A DNA stretch of 38,212 nucleotides from Terana coerulea. Taxonomy: Eukaryota; Basidiomycota; Agaricomycetes; Polyporales; Phanerochaetaceae. The translations under genes and the position numbers were made by a program. Location of the stretch: the NCBI GenBank assembly GCA_024811115.1, contig JAKOGH010000174.1, positions 1 to 38,212 of the forward strand. The letters run 5' to 3'. Of the stretch, positions 1 to 11,166 are shown piece after piece. How positions within the stretch are numbered: position 1 is the first letter of the stretch; every line of letters begins with the position of its first letter. The notes below the pieces were generated by a model. That model did not search any database. It saw only the letters and a list, made by a program, of their open reading frames with translations, and had not been told where the DNA came from.

Positions 1-124
1 GAAAAGGGATAGCTTGGAATTGGTCAACAGAATGCAGCCTTGAAACCAAACAACGGTTCGCCTCGTCACAGTCCTCATGTGCCGACACGTCTAAACCCTC
101 CTCCCGAGTCAGACGCATCGAAAT

Positions 125-2030
125 TTGCGACGGGAGGGTACTACGACAACCGGACAACGGAGACTGGCACCAGTGGCATGCCTGTCAAAAAGTTTTAATC
201 GCCAACTAACTACGAAATCTACGAGTGAACTATTCGGAATAGTACGAGCCCTCGAAGAATGGAGGCATTACATTCACGGATCTCCCATCCGGTACGAGTA
301 CTCACAGACCACAAGAATCTCACGTACTTCCGATCCGCTCGACGATTAAACCGAAGACAAGCACGATGGAAACTGTTCTTTCGGACTTTGACATGAAACT
401 CGAATACTGCAAAGGTCCCACTCTAGTGCAATCCGACACGATATCACGCCTAGGACATCTCGACGACTCAGATCACGATAACGAGGATGAAACACTCCTT
501 CCAGACGAACTGTTCGCAGACGCGATAGTACTCCCAGAGCATTTATTCACCAACATCCAGTGGTCCCAGGACATCCGAAGCACAATCACCACAGACTATG
601 GCGTGGGAGATCGAATTCGATAGCCTGAGGGAGACGATGAATACGGGCTCAAAGCGATAGAAGTAGCCGAAGGAAGACAGGAAACCCTAGGGCGCACAAA
701 CAAAACAGACTGGACCATGCAAAACGGACTACTCATGTTCAACGGCAAATGCTACGTACCAAGTAACAAAGACCTCCGAACCGATATCACAGACCTATAC
801 CATGAAGCCCAGTCATCAGGACACCCGGAAAGTACAAAACACTGGAACTCCTACGTCGAGATTACTACTGGCCAGGAATGGCAGCATTTGTAGGACAATT
901 CGTAAAGGATGCGCTCTTGTCAACAAATGAAAGTCAACACACACCCCACGATTCCACCGTTAACTCCATTGAAACCAGAACATAGGGACGACCGTTCGCT
1001 TTCGAACGTGCGACTTCATCTCGGCACTCCCGAAGCCGAAGGAAAAGACTCAGTAATGGTCGTGGTCGACCACGATGCTACAAAGGGGGTAATTTTTATC
1101 CCATGTACGAAGGAAATAGATGCTATAGGAACAGCGAAACTCTACCACCGACACGCCTACAAACGTGATTTGGCATGCCCGACAAATTCCTATCAGACAG
1201 AGGCCCCAACCCGCATCAAAGTCATGGAAGAACTCTGAGACTCCAGGAGTCAAAAGAAGCATGTCCACCGCCTATCATCCCCAAACAGACGGAGAAACAG
1301 AACGAGTTAACCAAGAACTCGAAACCTACCTTCGCATCTTCTGCCACGCACACCCTACCGAATGGGTAGACTACCTGGCCGATGCTGAATTCGCGACAAC
1401 AATCGTAGAACACTCCGCAACTAAACATTCCCCTTCTTCCTCATGCACGGATCCCATCCCAAAGCAATTCCCACAGCGTTTGAATCGTCAACGTCCCTAC
1501 CACCCAGATTTGGATGGAAGATCACAGCAAAGCAAAAGAAGAAGCAGCTGCGGCCCTCGGCATGCAGGTGCAATTCATGATAAGAAAGACACGGTCAGTT
1601 CAAACCCTTTACCCAAGGTCAGAAGGTCTGGCTTGATACAAGGAACCCTGAACACGGGTAACCCCAAAGCTATCACCAAAACGAGAAGGACCATTCAAAA
1701 TTAAGAAAGTTCTATCCCCCGCGGTCTATCAGCTGGCCCTACCAAAGAGGATGAAATGTCACGACACCTTCCACGCATCCCTGCTGACCCCTTATCAGGA
1801 GACAGAGCAGCATGGACCTAACTTCGAAATCCCACCGCCAGACCTCGTGGACGGCCAGGAGATGTACTAAGTTGAAGCCATCCTGAATCATCGAAGGCGC
1901 GAACAGCACGCAGTACCTCATCAAGTGGAAAGGGCAGTCCGACGAAGAAAACCAATGGATGACAAAGGACGAAGCTTGGGCAGGCGTCAGAGGTCCTCAC
2001 CAAGTATAAGAAGACTCAGCACTTGGCTAC
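125..2030 (+). pseudogene. gypsy pol remnant: RNase H, integrase, chromodomain
   Basis: The RNase H region (125-480) reads [20 protein letters not shown] and then [14 protein letters not shown]. The [12 protein letters not shown] tether follows at about 387. The integrase zinc region (about 790-930) carries a His pair and CALCQQMK across two frames. The integrase core shows the Asp of VVVDHDATKG (about 1065), the Asp of FLSDRGP (about 1190) and the Glu in TAYHPQTDGETERVNQELE (about 1270-1325). The GPF/GKK-like tail keeps VYQLALPKRMKCHDTFHASL (1729-1790). The chromodomain (1860-2000) keeps TQYLIKWKGQ and EENQWMTKDEAW but contains a stop and a frame change. At least five frame breaks are visible, so this is a dead copy. 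Confidence 0.88.
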
Positions 2031-2100
2031 CATCCTCATCCTCTCAACACTCCTCTAAACCAACCCGCACACAGAACATGTCCTCAGTCCCCACTCGCGA

Positions 2101-3850
2101 ATGCTACACTTCAACCCATCGCTAACACCGTCAACTGCCTTGGATTGGCACCGCCAATTCTACCAAGGACTTCACCCTCCCCTCATCTCAGAAGTCTCCG
2201 GACCCGCCCTTGTCGAACGCGAGAACCGGGAAACCTCATTCAGTCTTTACTCGAATATTATAGATACGATACTCATATCGACGGAATATTCTCCAGGCTT
2301 CAGCGAGGACAGTCGTCGCCGACTACGCCCAAGGAGACGAGGCCAAACAACGCAAGCAACGACTCATCGAGGCCCTCCTCGAGTGCGTTTCGCGAACCCG
2401 CTCCTTATTCCAGACGGAGATGAGCTCTTCTCCGATTTTACTCCTCGTCGTATCCTTATCCACGCCAGAGCCGAAGCACGCCATCTGGATCACTTCCAAA
2501 AGATGGTCGAGCAACTGGAAGGAGCTCGAGACCAGGCTAAACGATGCCTCGAGCACCACGCGTCGGTTATGACCAAACCTTGGAATCCCTACTACGCGTG
2601 GGCGAATCCAGGCTTGTGTCCAGTTCATTCATCGCGCTATACGCCAGCCCATACCATACGAAAGTTCGGCTACGCGTATCCACGACCGAAAGTCGCGCAG
2701 CCGGAGTCGACGAGCAGCCGATGTTCTCACTCTCCGCCGGCCTCTGCATCTCCACTCCTTGATTACGTTACACCACCGCCCGCGACACACCCTCCATCTG
2801 GTCGCCACCGCCTCCGATCCTCAGTCGGAATGGTCGCACGAGCTACATTGGCCGGACACCGTCCGACCCATCCAACGCACCCATACCGATCCCCCCTCCG
2901 ACGCGCGCTACGACAGTGGCTGAACCCATCGCCGGCCGATCCTCCCGAGAACACCGGCAAATGGCCGGACAAATGCTCCGAAATCTATGGCTGCTACTGT
3001 GGAAACGGACAGCGACGTAGAGCGACAACGACTTCCAACGAGCATGGGCGGCGCTAACCCCGCGACAGCAACAGGCTAAACGCGAGAAGAGAAGGCGGCA
3101 GAAGGAGGCGAAGAGGCAGGAAAACAGCCGATGAAGCGCGAACCGTCCGATGACCAGGACGTTCACCCGGAGGTCATCAAAGCGTTCGATGAACTCACGA
3201 AAGTCCTCGGACAACCCATTCCCTCAACGGCTGCACCCACCAAATCCACCGACACCGACACCTCCCGGATCCAAGTGGACGATCAAGAAGCCAACGTTCC
3301 CTCCCATCGACCTCGACCTGCTCCCCCGTCACTCATCCCTCGACCGACATCCACCCCCGTCATACCACCACGGCATAACAGGGAGTGCAAAGGAGGAGGA
3401 AAGGACATGCGTTTCAAGGCCAATCGAACGGACCTAGCCCCCCTTACTCTCAGCGGGCACAAGGACATGCGTTACAAAGTCAACCGCATGGGGTCGGGTT
3501 CTACATCGGCAACCACACTGGTAGGCTCGTCATCCACCCTCGCCAATCATCCCTCGACACCATACACCGCCGCCGAACACACGATTCTCACCCTACTCCC
3601 ACCGACCCAAACCCAACGACGCATGCATGATTTGTGGAGAACAGGGACACTGGGGGCGCATGGTGCAACCAATATCGTTGCTGGAAGTGCCACCAATACA
3701 AGCCCGGTCACTACGCAAAAGATTGCCCCACTCAATATACGACTCGACCGCGCTGTCCCCACTCCCGCAGTACGAGATCGGCGAGGACCCGACCTACGAC
3801 CAAGGAAGGTACTATGGTTGAAGAAAGTCGGGGACTTTCAGACTGGATAG
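2101..3850 (+). pseudogene. 3' ORF downstream of chromodomain, zinc knuckle at C-terminus
   Basis: Between the chromodomain and the LTR lies about 1.75 kb of additional coding-like sequence. The longest open stretch (2101-3057, 318 codons) is proline/arginine rich and includes a helical charged segment, HLDHFQKMVEQLEGARDQAK. A second segment at about 3030-3130 is rich in K/R/E/Q, suggesting a coiled coil or basic region. At about 3679-3730 a retroviral-type zinc knuckle is visible: C-W-K-C, then His, then CP (C-x2-C-x4-H-x4-C). Frames switch several times, so it is decayed. Zinc knuckles normally sit in Gag upstream of pol; here one sits downstream. It could be an accessory ORF of this lineage, or a gag fragment joined by rearrangement. 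Confidence 0.6.
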
Positions 3851-3857
3851 GGGGTAA
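3845..3857 (+). other. polypurine tract of gypsy element
   Basis: A purine-rich run (ggatagggggtaa) lies directly before the TGTTACGG start of the LTR, the expected place for the plus-strand primer of reverse transcription. Confidence 0.6.
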
Positions 3858-4163
3858 TGTTACGGACAGAGTTATTTCTTTTATTCGAACGATTAGCAAT
3901 GTCGGCTCGGTTCGCAACTCATGACTCACCTCGCCCTATGCCCTATGACTCAGCTAGCGTGAGCGTACCCTACGCCCTGCCCAGACTCATCTACTAGTCT
4001 CAACACTAGTACGGATACGTAGTATGCTTCCCACGCCACCATCTTGTACAGTAGTATAAAGATCGACCAGTCAAGGCCTCATAGCCTTAACTGCGATCTC
4101 TTTGTTTATTAACATCGATATCTCTGGTCAGTCTCTGCGTGCTAGAGGGAAACCTCCGTAATA
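3858..4163 (+). repeat. 3' LTR of gypsy element (about 306 bp)
   Basis: Starts TGTTACGGA just after the purine tract and ends TCCGTAATA. The termini are inverted repeats matching at 8 of 9 positions; the canonical last bases would be ACA. It contains a TATAAA box at 4055-4060. The 5' partner is outside the window, so the right boundary rests on the inverted termini only. Confidence 0.72.
4055..4060 (+). promoter_or_regulatory. LTR TATA box
   Basis: TATAAA inside the gypsy LTR, about 200 bp from its 5' end and about 100 bp before its 3' end, in the usual U3/R promoter position. Confidence 0.5.
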
Positions 4164-5492
4164 GCCCTCAGAGTCGCATTGAGCCCCCAGCTCATTGCGC
4201 AACGACCTTTGGTCTTAACACCATGGGCGGACATCGGCATTGACAGCTTCTGCCTCGTGGCGTCGGAGCCATGTCTTGATATTATGAAACGACTGCTCAA
4301 TAGGGTTGTAGTCGGGTGAATATGGGGGTAGGTAGACAAGCTTCGCACCTGCACAATGTGTATTCAAATGTCAAGTCAGTGGCGAAACAGAGTGAATGCT
4401 GACTTACCACAGTCACCCTCAATAAGCTTCCGTATCTCCTCGCCGTGGTGTATGGAGCAGTTGTCAAGAACAACCACACTACGTGTACCAGGATATGGGT
4501 TAAGAATTGGAACCTAGACACTTGTAAGCAACTGCTAGACAAGTGAAACGAGCAGTACTCACCAATTGTTCCTTCAGAAACCTGATGAAAAGCTCCTTGT
4601 TCACGGAGCCTTCAATGATATCCATAGCAATCATTCCCTCGTATGAGAAGGCCGGCAGTACTGAGTACCGTTGGCCGCGAAGGAAGATCTCGCGGCGGAT
4701 GCAAGCCCGGCCCACGGGGCTCCAGCCGTGACGGCGTTGGTTTGTCCGGTCATCGACACTGGATTCATCCAGCCATACAAAATACTCAGCGGGAATGTCA
4801 CCATATCTTGCTATCCACATATTCCTCAGTAGCTCATCACGTTCGGCCGCTTCGGCATGAACAGACTTGTGACTGTATGCGATACGGGCCATTGCGCGGG
4901 AAAGGGTGGCAATGGAGACGTCGACGTCGCGGGTATTGTACAATGATGCTTGGACTTCATCAAGGTAGAGTGTCGGGTTGTCATTAAAGAGAGTGGTCAA
5001 ATACCCAACGCACTCTGCGTCCAGTTTACGAGGTCGGCCACGAGGGAGCGCGAGCGGATTCGTTGTTGTGCCGAACTCCCGATGAAGTCGCAGGACCTCG
5101 TAGACGGTGGTCTTTGAGCAGCCGGCAAGCTCAGCGATATCTTCCACATCTCTGCCTTGTTCGTGACGCCAGATGACAATACGCTTGCGCATTTCGTCGG
5201 ATAGATGGGGTGCCATGGCTTGCAGAACGAGTAGTCGAGCGAGTAGGTCGTGTCCGTCACGCGTCCGAGCCCAGATGACGCGGGGTGACACTCTGTGACT
5301 GCTTCTTTACCTTATAAGGCTATACTTGTACAGGACAAAGAAAGCGAGAAAATTCGGCGTTTCCGGTTTCATATGCAAAGCACTGTAGCCTGGTTGTATT
5401 TGGAAGTCAAGACCTTGGTGGCGTTTGATCCGCCACGCCACTTAACGCCGAGGACGCTCATGACCTATGCCCTGACTCAAGGTCGCTCACAG
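4164..5492 (-). mobile_element. Tc1/mariner-IS630 type DNA transposon
   Basis: A DDE transposase gene fills most of this interval. Its left side directly touches the end of the gypsy LTR. Candidate terminal repeats are weak: the left sequence near 4169-4184 (gagtcgcattgag) resembles the reverse complement of 5473-5490 (gagcgaccttgag). No clean TA target duplication is seen. The boundaries are therefore approximate; the transposase itself is solid. Confidence 0.6.
4215..5216 (-). CDS. Tc1/mariner-IS630 family transposase, 3 exons
   Basis: Cut-and-paste DDE transposase, predicted 297 aa and uninterrupted. Exons (minus strand) are 5216-4563, 4513-4408 and 4348-4215, with introns of 49 and 59 bp having gtgagt/tag and gtaagt/cag borders; the exon sum is divisible by three. 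The start is the Met of MAPHLSDEMRKRI at 5216; the frame stays open upstream to 5291. The N-terminal half holds a helix-turn-helix (DIAELAGCSKTTVYEVLRLH) and a second DNA-binding block. Catalytic residues are the Asp in YFVWLDESSVDDR, the Asp in VVVLDNCSIHHG (exon 2) and the Glu in YSPDYNPIEQSF (exon 3), with about 35 residues between the last two. The protein stops at RPWC soon after the Glu, slightly short for the family, so a C-terminal truncation is possible. The element may have been recently active. Confidence 0.86.
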
Positions 5493-5679
5493 TGACACAG
5501 ACGGCTGCAGGCTATGGGGAACTCACTTATGCCTCCGAGCAGCAGAGCGACGCATAGTGTGCTGCAGTCCAAAACGACCAGTAGAACAGCAGGCATATCT
5601 TCGTCACAGCGGAAAATAATATTTTGTTGTCTCGCTTGCTGACTTTACTTATCATCCACCATGCGCGTTATACGCAAGC

Positions 5680-6793
5680 TTAGCTAACACTGCAAGAGCT
5701 CCTTAGACAAATCAGATAGTAGTCACGGGCCGGGGTGTAGACAGAGTCGCGGCCGGCGTACTCGTTGTCATTCATTGTCGTATTGGCTGCGGTCGCGTCT
5801 GCACGGCATTCTTGTCGGTGACGAGCACGCCAGTCCTGGGAAGCACCGTTAAGTTAGCACGACACTTCCGCGGATGAAAGGAGTTGGGCGTACCGCACGC
5901 TGGCACTGTTCTCCACAGTAGTATGGCTTGACCGCGAGCGGACAGGGTCCAGAGCACCTCTGCAGCTCGAACCGATCCGTCGACTCAATCCCACATCCTA
6001 CCGCCGCGCGCCGTCCTGCCTTCGGGGCACTGAGAGCCCCGTCGTCCGGAGGAACGGCCTGCCCACTGCGAAATGCGCAGCACTTGTCGTATTCGACCCA
6101 TAAGTAGGTCATGCCCGCGACGCATTTACGGACGGCTACAGGATACGTCGAGCTGGCTTCATCCGCAGTACCCCCTGAGTGCAGGCCAGAGGCGGCGAGA
6201 TACGAAGCGACGCGCATGGTGCTGAAGGAGCTGAAGCCGAGGGATACGGCGTCGTTGGCAACGTACGCCGCCGCAGTGAGCATCTCGACGTCAGGAGTGC
6301 CCGCGTAAACTAGAGCCTCGTAGCGAAGGAGGTAGACGGATGCGAGCAAGGATAAAGCCCGAACGCGTAGCTTGTGCGAAGTGTACTGGGCATTATCTGG
6401 CGCAGAGATGGCGAGAAGGGCCTCCTTGACCTGCTCGAAGTTCGGGAACGCGCCGCAGTAGGAGACCATCCTGCAGATGTTATCTCGGCATGCGCGCTCG
6501 CAAAGTGTGTGAGACCCGGCGTACCTGATCGTCAGCTCGAACGCGTCCGCAGGGTCGTCAGTCATGCGGATGCGTCGCAGCAGGGCGTTTGCATCGGGCC
6601 CCTCGTTGAACGCGCGGAATTCTTGCCTGCTCACTGAAGCGCAGTCACAGGGTGTCGCGTGGTAAGTCCGCCAAGAAAGCGTTGTCGAACGGAGGAGGTG
6701 GAAGCGATCCTCAATCAATCCGGGTGCAACCGTGACGGCGAAGAGTGTTGGAGGCTTGGAAAACGAGCAGAGGGCGGCAAATATACCTCCCAC
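5680..6793 (-). CDS. MYND-type zinc finger protein, paralogue 1
   Basis: Predicted three-exon gene: 6793-6525, 6470-5894 and 5835-5680 (333 codons, sum divisible by three). Intron 1 (6471-6524, 54 bp) is stop-free and in frame, so it reads through in a naive translation. It is recognised because MYND genes 2 and 3 have a phase-2 intron starting gtacgcc at the same place. Intron 2 (5836-5893) splits the MYND finger just before DWRARHRQEC. The finger has Cys pairs CSGPC and CGEQC, then His and Cys in HRQEC. The expected first Cys is Arg (RRAAVGCG where paralogue 2 has ICAARGCG). MYND fingers usually bind proline-rich partner peptides; no catalytic domain is seen. The true start is uncertain: an upstream exon from the Met at 6967 (MSDREERGAPNSAEW) is possible. 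Confidence 0.72.
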
Positions 6794-6967
6794 ATATCCC
6801 GCTGTGGCTTACTCATAGGGGCCTTTACTCATGAGTTGGTTCTGGACCGAGCTGGAGTAGACAAAAGCAGGATCGGGGCAAGATAGGAGGTGGCGGGATG
6901 CCGCTGGCTGTAGACGCGCAATCCACTCAGCAGAGTTAGGGGCTCCTCTCTCTTCTCTGTCGGACAT

Positions 6968-9900
6968 GCTGGTTCGTCGTTGACAGTGGCACGGAAATGT
7001 TCCCATCCCCAACAAGCGGCGCCCTGGCGGAGAGTTCAACGTAGCAGCGATACTTTTCGGTGCCTCTCTGTGCTGACAAAAGGACCGCTGTGCCGCGCCG
7101 GAGAATGGGTTGATAGGAGTTATCCAGGGCCCAGGCTTTGCTGAAGCGGTAGACGATGCGGGGAAATACTTTGTAATGTCCCAATATTCGTAATACTCGA
7201 CCGCGCTGCCTGAAGTCCAAGCACGTGTTTACGAGTACGATTGCGAGAGACAACCATCTCCCTGTCGCCAGTCGGTATATCTCTGTGTTATTCTCAAGGT
7301 AAAGGTTGAGCGGGATAGGGAAATGGCGGTCTTCTTCAGTATGCGAGCTGTTCATCGACTTATCTGCGTATGAATTCAACGATTCAAGTTGTCAGCTTCG
7401 AGCCTACAGGGACAAGATACAGCTTGCGCACCTAGGTCTCAAGCGCGCATATAGTATACCGGCCTGCCAGCGTAGTCCTCCTACATATACTCGCAGGTCA
7501 TCTCCAGATTACCTCCAGTTTGGAACTGCATCGCTACCTCAACTAGGCCTCTGCCTCGAGCTTCAACCCTCGGAACCTGACAAAGAGATGAGTGGCATTG
7601 GGACTCGTTGCCCACAGACGAGCATATGTTGAGTAGCTTGTTGAGTTCTGCGATCATCCTGCGAGGCCATGTTCGAGGATGTGTGATGTGCGGTATCACA
7701 ATTCGGCAAGAGTTGCAAAGCTTGGCCGACAACGTCGCATACAGCCGAGGATATTATATTGGGAGTGGTCAGATTTGGTGAGTTGTGAAGGAAAGCAAGC
7801 GGGGTGACTGCAGGGCAGTGACGACGAGTCATCGTGACCGACACGCACGTGGGTCGTTACGACTCCCGTTCGCCGTTCGGGCGTTACCCTCCGCAAGGCG
7901 GCTTGGCTGGGAACTTGAAGCACGACGATGCTCAGCATGCCGAAGTCTCTCCCTTCTCCTCCACAGCACTTGCCCGAGTCCTGCTCGGCAGTATCTGACT
8001 GTCTTCTGTTTCAACAATGCTTTGGTGGATACCACTGCCGTACTACGCCCTCTCACTCGAATCTTGTCTGCCAACTCCCCGCGATGAGCCGACAGTACAT
8101 CATGTAAAAATGTCAAATTTGCCCATGCATTTTGTCTTGGCGGAACTCGAGCTCTGCCGCAAGGCTCCCTCGCATTCGGAGGTTGGCGGTACAAGAGTTG
8201 GCGTGCTCCAGGAAGGGATAAGTAGCAATAATACGTGGGATCCGACTTGGTTGCTCGGGTTGGTCAATAGGTGCGTTTGCGTACTTTGTGGCATGTAATC
8301 TCCCTCGTTGAATTTACTGGAGTACAGGTCATCGTGAAGGTCATTTACGGCTTCCTGCAGTCTATTCTATTTCCTGTGCTTCAGAAAACATTAAACTAGC
8401 CGGCAGAGAACTCAGATTTTTTTTTGAAAAAAACGACCGCCTCTCTAAATACATCCTAATTCAGAACGTTCTGGGCGTAAATTTTCAAGACAGCTTAGGG
8501 GCATCGGCAGGGAGAAGTAATTTCTGGGTCACGGGTCTACGGCAGGTGCGGCACTCTTGCTCTTGGAATCATATTGCTTTATTGATATATGCACGTTTCT
8601 CCGACTCACGATTACAGGGCGGATGGAATGTGCACATCCCCGCGTGCGCAGCGGCTCTGATACGGTCCTCTAGTCGGAAACGAGGCCCAGATGCAACCCT
8701 CGACGCATGAACACTCTGCGACTCTCGGTGCGTAGCATATTGTCATCATACTGGTCTACCTGATTCCATCCCCGTGTCAGGCTGTTCTCATTCGTGACCT
8801 CTGCGCTGCCCTTCAACGTTTCAACCAGCACAAGAGGGTGTGCTCGATAAATTGCAAGTTTGTGCTTCGTGCGCGTGAGGGACGATCCTCGAGCTATTGG
8901 GCAGCCAATCTGCTTCAAACACTATGGCAGGTACAGATGGCTTGGGATGGAGAAATCTGTGACGCGGTCAGACGGGGTCCTGCCCCTGCGTCTCCGTACA
9001 TGGCATTCCAGATAAGGGGAGGCGCGGAATGCTTCTCTGTTTCGACCGGTAAGAAGCAAACTTTGATTCAACTATAGAAGCCGTGTCTCTAAGGTGTATC
9101 TCGTAGTATGAATGTCGCCTCATCGAGCACGGTGAACTTTATGCGACCGGGTTCGCAGGCCACCCTTCGCGGGAGCATCCCGCGAACCGTCAGTCCCGCG
9201 ATGCACGTGGGCCGACTTGCCAATTGCATACATGGGCGGCATCCGTCTGCTCAAGTGCAGGTGCAGCAACTGTATGCTACCGCTTCGCGCTGTGGCTGTT
9301 CTATCCGGCACGTTGCTGCTGAGCCTGGAGTGGAGTTTTGCGCAAACGGATCAGAACTCACTCGCCGCCTGGTTTTGGTGAGGAAAGCCGATTTACGACA
9401 GGTTGAAACGATGCTCACGCGCGTACATCCACAAGGAGCTCTCGTCAGGAGGCATCTCCTGTAGCTCGTGGCGTTCGCCATGCCATTTCAATGAGCGCGT
9501 TTTGGACCAACGTATTCGAGCAGCCCGAACGTGTATCTTACGGTAGGATAACACTTGCTGGCGAAAGTAGAAGACGGCGGTGGCAGAAATGGTGTGGTCC
9601 CATACCCCAAGATAATGCGTCGTGCTGGCCTTAACAAGGTTGCATTCGAACGCGCTGCCGGAGGGATCTAACCTAACGCATTTTTCACAGGACGAGGAAC
9701 CGTTCCACCCAGTCGACAAACCGCTCGTTGCGAGCTGAGCGATGATCCCGTGAAGCTGTGGCCGTGTACTATACCCTACCTCAGATCGGTGGTGATGTGA
9801 ACAGGAGGCGGTGCTTCTGGTGAGCAAACATGTGCATTGATACGATGGGACTGATACACCTCACGCAGAGAATATGAAACCTTTTACAGAACGAGATAGG

Positions 9901-10999
9901 ATCCCGTGGGATACCCCCGAACCGAGCGCACACAACAAGGGCGGCATCCGCCTGCCTCCTTGGACCACAGAGCAGGGGCACGAACGTTGTTCGCGGTAGA
10001 TTACACGCGAAGTTTGGTGAGCTGCAACGTTCAGCCTGATTTCGTGAAGATACTGGCGGGCTTCGTGGAATAGAGGATGGCGCTTTGGATATCGCGACTG
10101 TCTGCGCATGTGCCAATGGATTTGTCCGGAGGGCAGTTACTCTTCTGGTGAGCAAGAAGATTCAAGGGGTTGTACAAAGCGAGCACTCACGTAAATATGA
10201 CCGCAGAGACGTCCTCTAAAAGGAAAGAGTACGCCGTTGTGGCCCAGCCGTGAACGCACGGGTAGTGTGGACCTGGCATCGGACGGGGATCGGTGGCTGT
10301 ACCTGAGAGCCTGTTCGTGCAGATCGCGCTCTGGGTCGGTCGCCCCGAGCAATTTATCAAGTCGAGTCTGGCCAGACCATCAAGTGCGCCACACCAACAG
10401 CGGACAAGGGCAGGCAGGCGGTACGATGGCCTGTGCTGAGCAAGGCCCCGGGCTACTTCTTTTGCACAATGGAGTCGCGGTAGACGTCATCGGTGAGCGC
10501 GCCAGGCGGCTGCGAAGGGTTGCCCATCGCGCGGCGTAACAATGACATCTGAACACGAAAGAACTCCCGGCCGTGGTCGCACTGTCTGCTCTGTGCGCTC
10601 TGGCGGATTCAGCGGGCGGAGGCGACGCCCTGTGAGCCTCGGCGGTGTGGACGATGGGCTCTCCAAGCTCAAGGGGCCTGGGCCAAGGCGTGGTGGCGCA
10701 GACGATCCCCCGACCGGGATCGTGCGCGGCCGCAGACTGCCGCGGCAGCTCGCGCATCGGCTGAGCGGGAAGCCATGTCTGACATCGGAGGGAAGACTGT
10801 CCGGCAGAACAAGGGCGACGCGCGTCAACGGAACTGTCGCTTCGCCAAAGACCGCTTCCAAAATGGTAGTGGTACTTCCAAAGTGGGCAAGGGACCAACG
10901 CGGACAACCGCCGCTTTCGTTCTGGGTCTTCGGGGACGCAGATGCATCCGAACCAGACACCGAAGGCGCCGTGCCTTCGTCACAGTGACAACATGGAGG
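6968..10999. other. 4-kb stretch with no recognisable gene
   Basis: Many short overlapping ORFs occur on both strands, the longest being 147 codons at 6936-7379 (-), 144 at 9393-9827 (-) and 124 at 9781-10155 (-). None shows a family motif, and I could not join them into a model with convincing splice sites. Segments on the minus strand near 9830-10250 look protein-like in patches (for example HPLFHEARQYLHEIRLNVAA), so a decayed or unknown multi-exon gene may lie here. An A/T run (T9-G-A7) occurs at about 8417-8433. From 10380 to 11000 the sequence is GC-rich and probably includes the P450 promoter. Confidence 0.5.
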
Positions 11000-11003
11000 G
11001 GGG

Positions 11004-11010
11004 TATAAAG
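11004..11010 (+). promoter_or_regulatory. TATA box of the P450 gene
   Basis: TATAAAG in a GC-rich context about 160 bp upstream of the P450 start codon. It is followed by a strongly C-rich tract at about 11050-11095, typical of pyrimidine-rich fungal core promoters and leaders. Confidence 0.6.
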
Positions 11011-11166
11011 GGCGGGCGACGACGACGGGGTCCGCATAAGCGCACCCTTTCCTCGACCCCCACCCCCACCACACCCCCACCCACGCCCACAAGGCGACCA
11101 GCGACCTTTCCGCCCCGCGACTACAATCGACCGACAACCGACTCTTCCCTCGACATCGATACAGCC

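Larger units (their letters stand above)
1..4163 (+). mobile_element. Ty3/gypsy chromovirus, 3' half, degenerate
   Basis: LTR retrotransposon running off the left edge of the window. In order it shows the end of reverse transcriptase/RNase H, a zinc-binding and catalytic integrase, a chromodomain, an extra basic/zinc-knuckle ORF, a purine-rich tract and a 3' LTR. This RH-IN-chromodomain order is that of Ty3/gypsy chromoviruses. The reading frame is broken by many stops and frame changes, so the copy cannot encode a working polyprotein. The 5' LTR, gag and protease would lie left of the window. It abuts a mariner-type element on its right. Confidence 0.9.

Noticed and set aside
6936..7379. 147-codon minus-strand ORF
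   Set aside because: No recognisable motif, no supported splice partners, and ordinary length for chance; it may overlap the 5' end of MYND gene 1 but nothing shows it is coding.
9815..10155. Identical 14-mer cttctggtgagcaa at 9815 and 10142 as a possible target-site duplication
   Set aside because: A few chance 14-mer matches are expected in 38 kb, and the 314 bp between them shows no transposon structure.
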